NCBI RefSeq assembly: GCF_900451195.1
Contig: NZ_UGHR01000001.1
Span: 1,612,001 to 1,676,000 of the forward strand
Source: Iodobacter fluviatilis
GTDB lineage: Bacteria > Pseudomonadota > Gammaproteobacteria > Burkholderiales > Chitinibacteraceae
DNA: 64,000 nucleotides
Reading direction: 5' to 3'
Program-made: the position numbers and the translations under genes
Shown here: in pieces, positions 62,992 to 64,000 of the stretch
How positions within the stretch are numbered: the stretch's first letter is position 1
How the letters are laid out: each line of letters starts with the position of its first letter
Notes under the pieces: generated by a model
Databases searched by the model: none
What the model saw: only the letters and a program-made list of their open reading frames with translations
Told to the model about the DNA's origin: nothing

Positions 62992-64000
62992 ATGTCAGCA
63001 AGATTTTCTTCAGAGTGCAGACCAAATCCTTTGGTGCTAGAAGCAAAGGAGCAGGATCAACGCAGCATTACTCAAAACCGCCCCAAAAGCCTGCCATGCA
63101 AGCAAGACATTTACCTCGGTTTCTTTTTTGACGGTACAAATAATAATAAATACCGTGATACAGATGCTTTTGCTCATAGCAATGTGGCGCGTTTGTATGA
63201 GGTGTACTCTGGTGAACCCACCGTTGCTAAATTGAAAGTCCTTAAAAAAGCAGCTAAAGCAGATGCCGCCGCAGCGTGGTCTTCAGTCATCCCAAAGGAT
63301 GAGAAAAAGTATTATCGTAAAACGTATATTCCTGGCGTCGGCACGCCCTTTATTGAACTGGGTGATTCAGGAGAGGGGATGGACAACACCTTGGGCTTGG
63401 CCATGTCCAAGCATGGCGAGGTCCGTATTAATTGGGCCTTATTGCAAGTCAGTAATCATATTCATGCGGCCATTATGGGGACGCAGTTTAGTGATCCTTT
63501 AAAAGACGATGCTGAGTTGGCGACAGAAATGCTGGATGAAACAGCGCGAGATCGAGGGTCTCAATATTCAATCCGCACACCTAGCCGAGGCCGCGGTTTT
63601 ATTTTGCAGGATAGGTCGCAAAAGCTAGCTAAAGCCATTGCACCGATTGTTCGAGGCTCACCCACTATTCGTTCTGTTCGTCTTTCCGTGTTTGGTTTTT
63701 CACGCGGTGCGGCCGAGGCTAGGGTTTTCTGCAGCTGGCTGCAAAAATATTACAGCGATGGCATTGCAGGTATTCCTTTAAAAATCGATTTTTTGGGCAT
63801 TTTTGATACGGTTGCCTCGGTTGGTTTGGCCAACTCGGTGCCGATTGGCGGTGTTGAAGGGCACTATGCTTGGGCCAGTGAGGAGAACTTGCAGGTCAGC
63901 TCTGCAGTTAAGCGTTGTGTGCATCTGGTATCAGCACATGAAGTGCGTGGCTCGTTTCCACTTGATTCAATTGGCAGTGGTGCACACTGTAAAGAGGTGG
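62992..64000 (+). CDS. T6SS Tle1-like phospholipase effector (DUF2235), partial
   Basis: The N-terminal 336 residues of an effector lipase are visible; the gene runs past the window end. DUF2235/Tle1 motifs are clear: LGFFFDGTNNNKYRD near residue 42, the nucleophile motif GFSRGAAEAR, GIFDTVASVGLANS with the likely catalytic Asp, and VHLVSAHEVRGSFPLD, which fits the later conserved His/Arg segment. Tle1 enzymes hydrolyse phospholipids in the periplasm of rival cells. ATG 62992 follows the stop of the DUF3304 gene by two bases. The C-terminal part and any further cargo lie outside. Confidence 0.88.
   Translation, partial: MSARFSSECRPNPLVLEAKEQDQRSITQNRPKSLPCKQDIYLGFFFDGTNNNKYRDTDAFAHSNVARLYEVYSGEPTVAKLKVLKKAAKADAAAAWSSVIPKDEKKYYRKTYIPGVGTPFIELGDSGEGMDNTLGLAMSKHGEVRINWALLQVSNHIHAAIMGTQFSDPLKDDAELATEMLDETARDRGSQYSIRTPSRGRGFILQDRSQKLAKAIAPIVRGSPTIRSVRLSVFGFSRGAAEARVFCSWLQKYYSDGIAGIPLKIDFLGIFDTVASVGLANSVPIGGVEGHYAWASEENLQVSSAVKRCVHLVSAHEVRGSFPLDSIGSGAHCKEV

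Noticed and set aside
1..64000. CRISPR arrays, tRNA or rRNA genes, transposases, integrases
   Set aside because: No regularly spaced direct repeats, cloverleaf-like sequence or mobile-element enzyme was seen on either strand.

Overview
The window looks like chromosome from a betaproteobacterium of the Neisseriales/Chromobacteriaceae type, and an Iodobacter-like species would fit. This is an inference from the composition (roughly balanced GC with AT-rich intergenic stretches), the sdh-sdhE-gltA-sucAB-lpd-sucCD order and the protein flavours; no database search was made. I found no rRNA, tRNA, CRISPR array, insertion sequence or prophage.

Layout. (1) 1-11190: a TCA-cycle supercluster, all on +: the end of sdhA, then sdhB, sdhE, gltA, sucA, sucB, lpd, sucC, sucD, closed by a strong terminator. 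Small hairpins and a palindromic repeat family sit between genes. (2) 11263-14330: two tandem periplasmic solute-binding proteins without transporter genes, a GFA-family protein and a DMT exporter. (3) 14331-15137: a long AT-rich gap with a terminator-like hairpin and a candidate 12-codon leader peptide. (4) 15138-27280: a tightly overlapping exopolysaccharide operon with four glycosyltransferases, an OPX lipoprotein, a chain-length/co-polymerase protein with a degenerate kinase domain, a PslG-like glycoside hydrolase, a Wzy-like polymerase, a WcaF-like acetyltransferase and a MurJ/Wzx-like flippase. (5) 27379-33537: another solute-binding paralogue, a dienelactone hydrolase-like protein, ETF-ubiquinone oxidoreductase, a GNAT, a small orphan, a TlpA-like redoxin and a LysR regulator. 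(6) 33819-36359: etfB-etfA and a ferredoxin-NADP reductase. (7) 36432-44948: a fourth solute-binding protein, an NhaR-like LysR regulator, an HtpX-like protease, TerC, an SbtA-type bicarbonate transporter with an SbtB-like PII protein, an AI-2E family protein and a SUV3-like helicase. (8) 45424-50673: a membrane diguanylate cyclase, a retropepsin-like protease and a four-gene envelope operon (MGDG-synthase-like glycosyltransferase, membrane protein, secreted PTP-like phosphatase, START-like protein). (9) 50724-57536: LysR/mdtH, a dicarboxylate-type symporter and pntB-pntA2-pntA1 on the minus strand. (10) 57933-64000: a Fur box in front of a DUF2325 gene, then a type VI secretion cargo module (VgrG, DUF4123 adaptor, DUF3304 membrane protein, Tle1/DUF2235 lipase) that runs off the end.

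How the parts fit. Much of the window is central redox metabolism: TCA cycle, ETF, ETF-QO, FNR and transhydrogenase. Inserted between these are envelope and competition modules: EPS assembly, a putative glycolipid operon and the T6SS effector cassette. The most notable points are the pseudo-kinase EPS co-polymerase and the candidate leader peptide of its operon, the SbtA/SbtB bicarbonate module in a probable heterotroph, the secreted-phosphatase/START/glycosyltransferase operon, the Fur-controlled Cys-rich DUF2325 protein and the DUF3304/Tle1 candidate immunity-effector pair.
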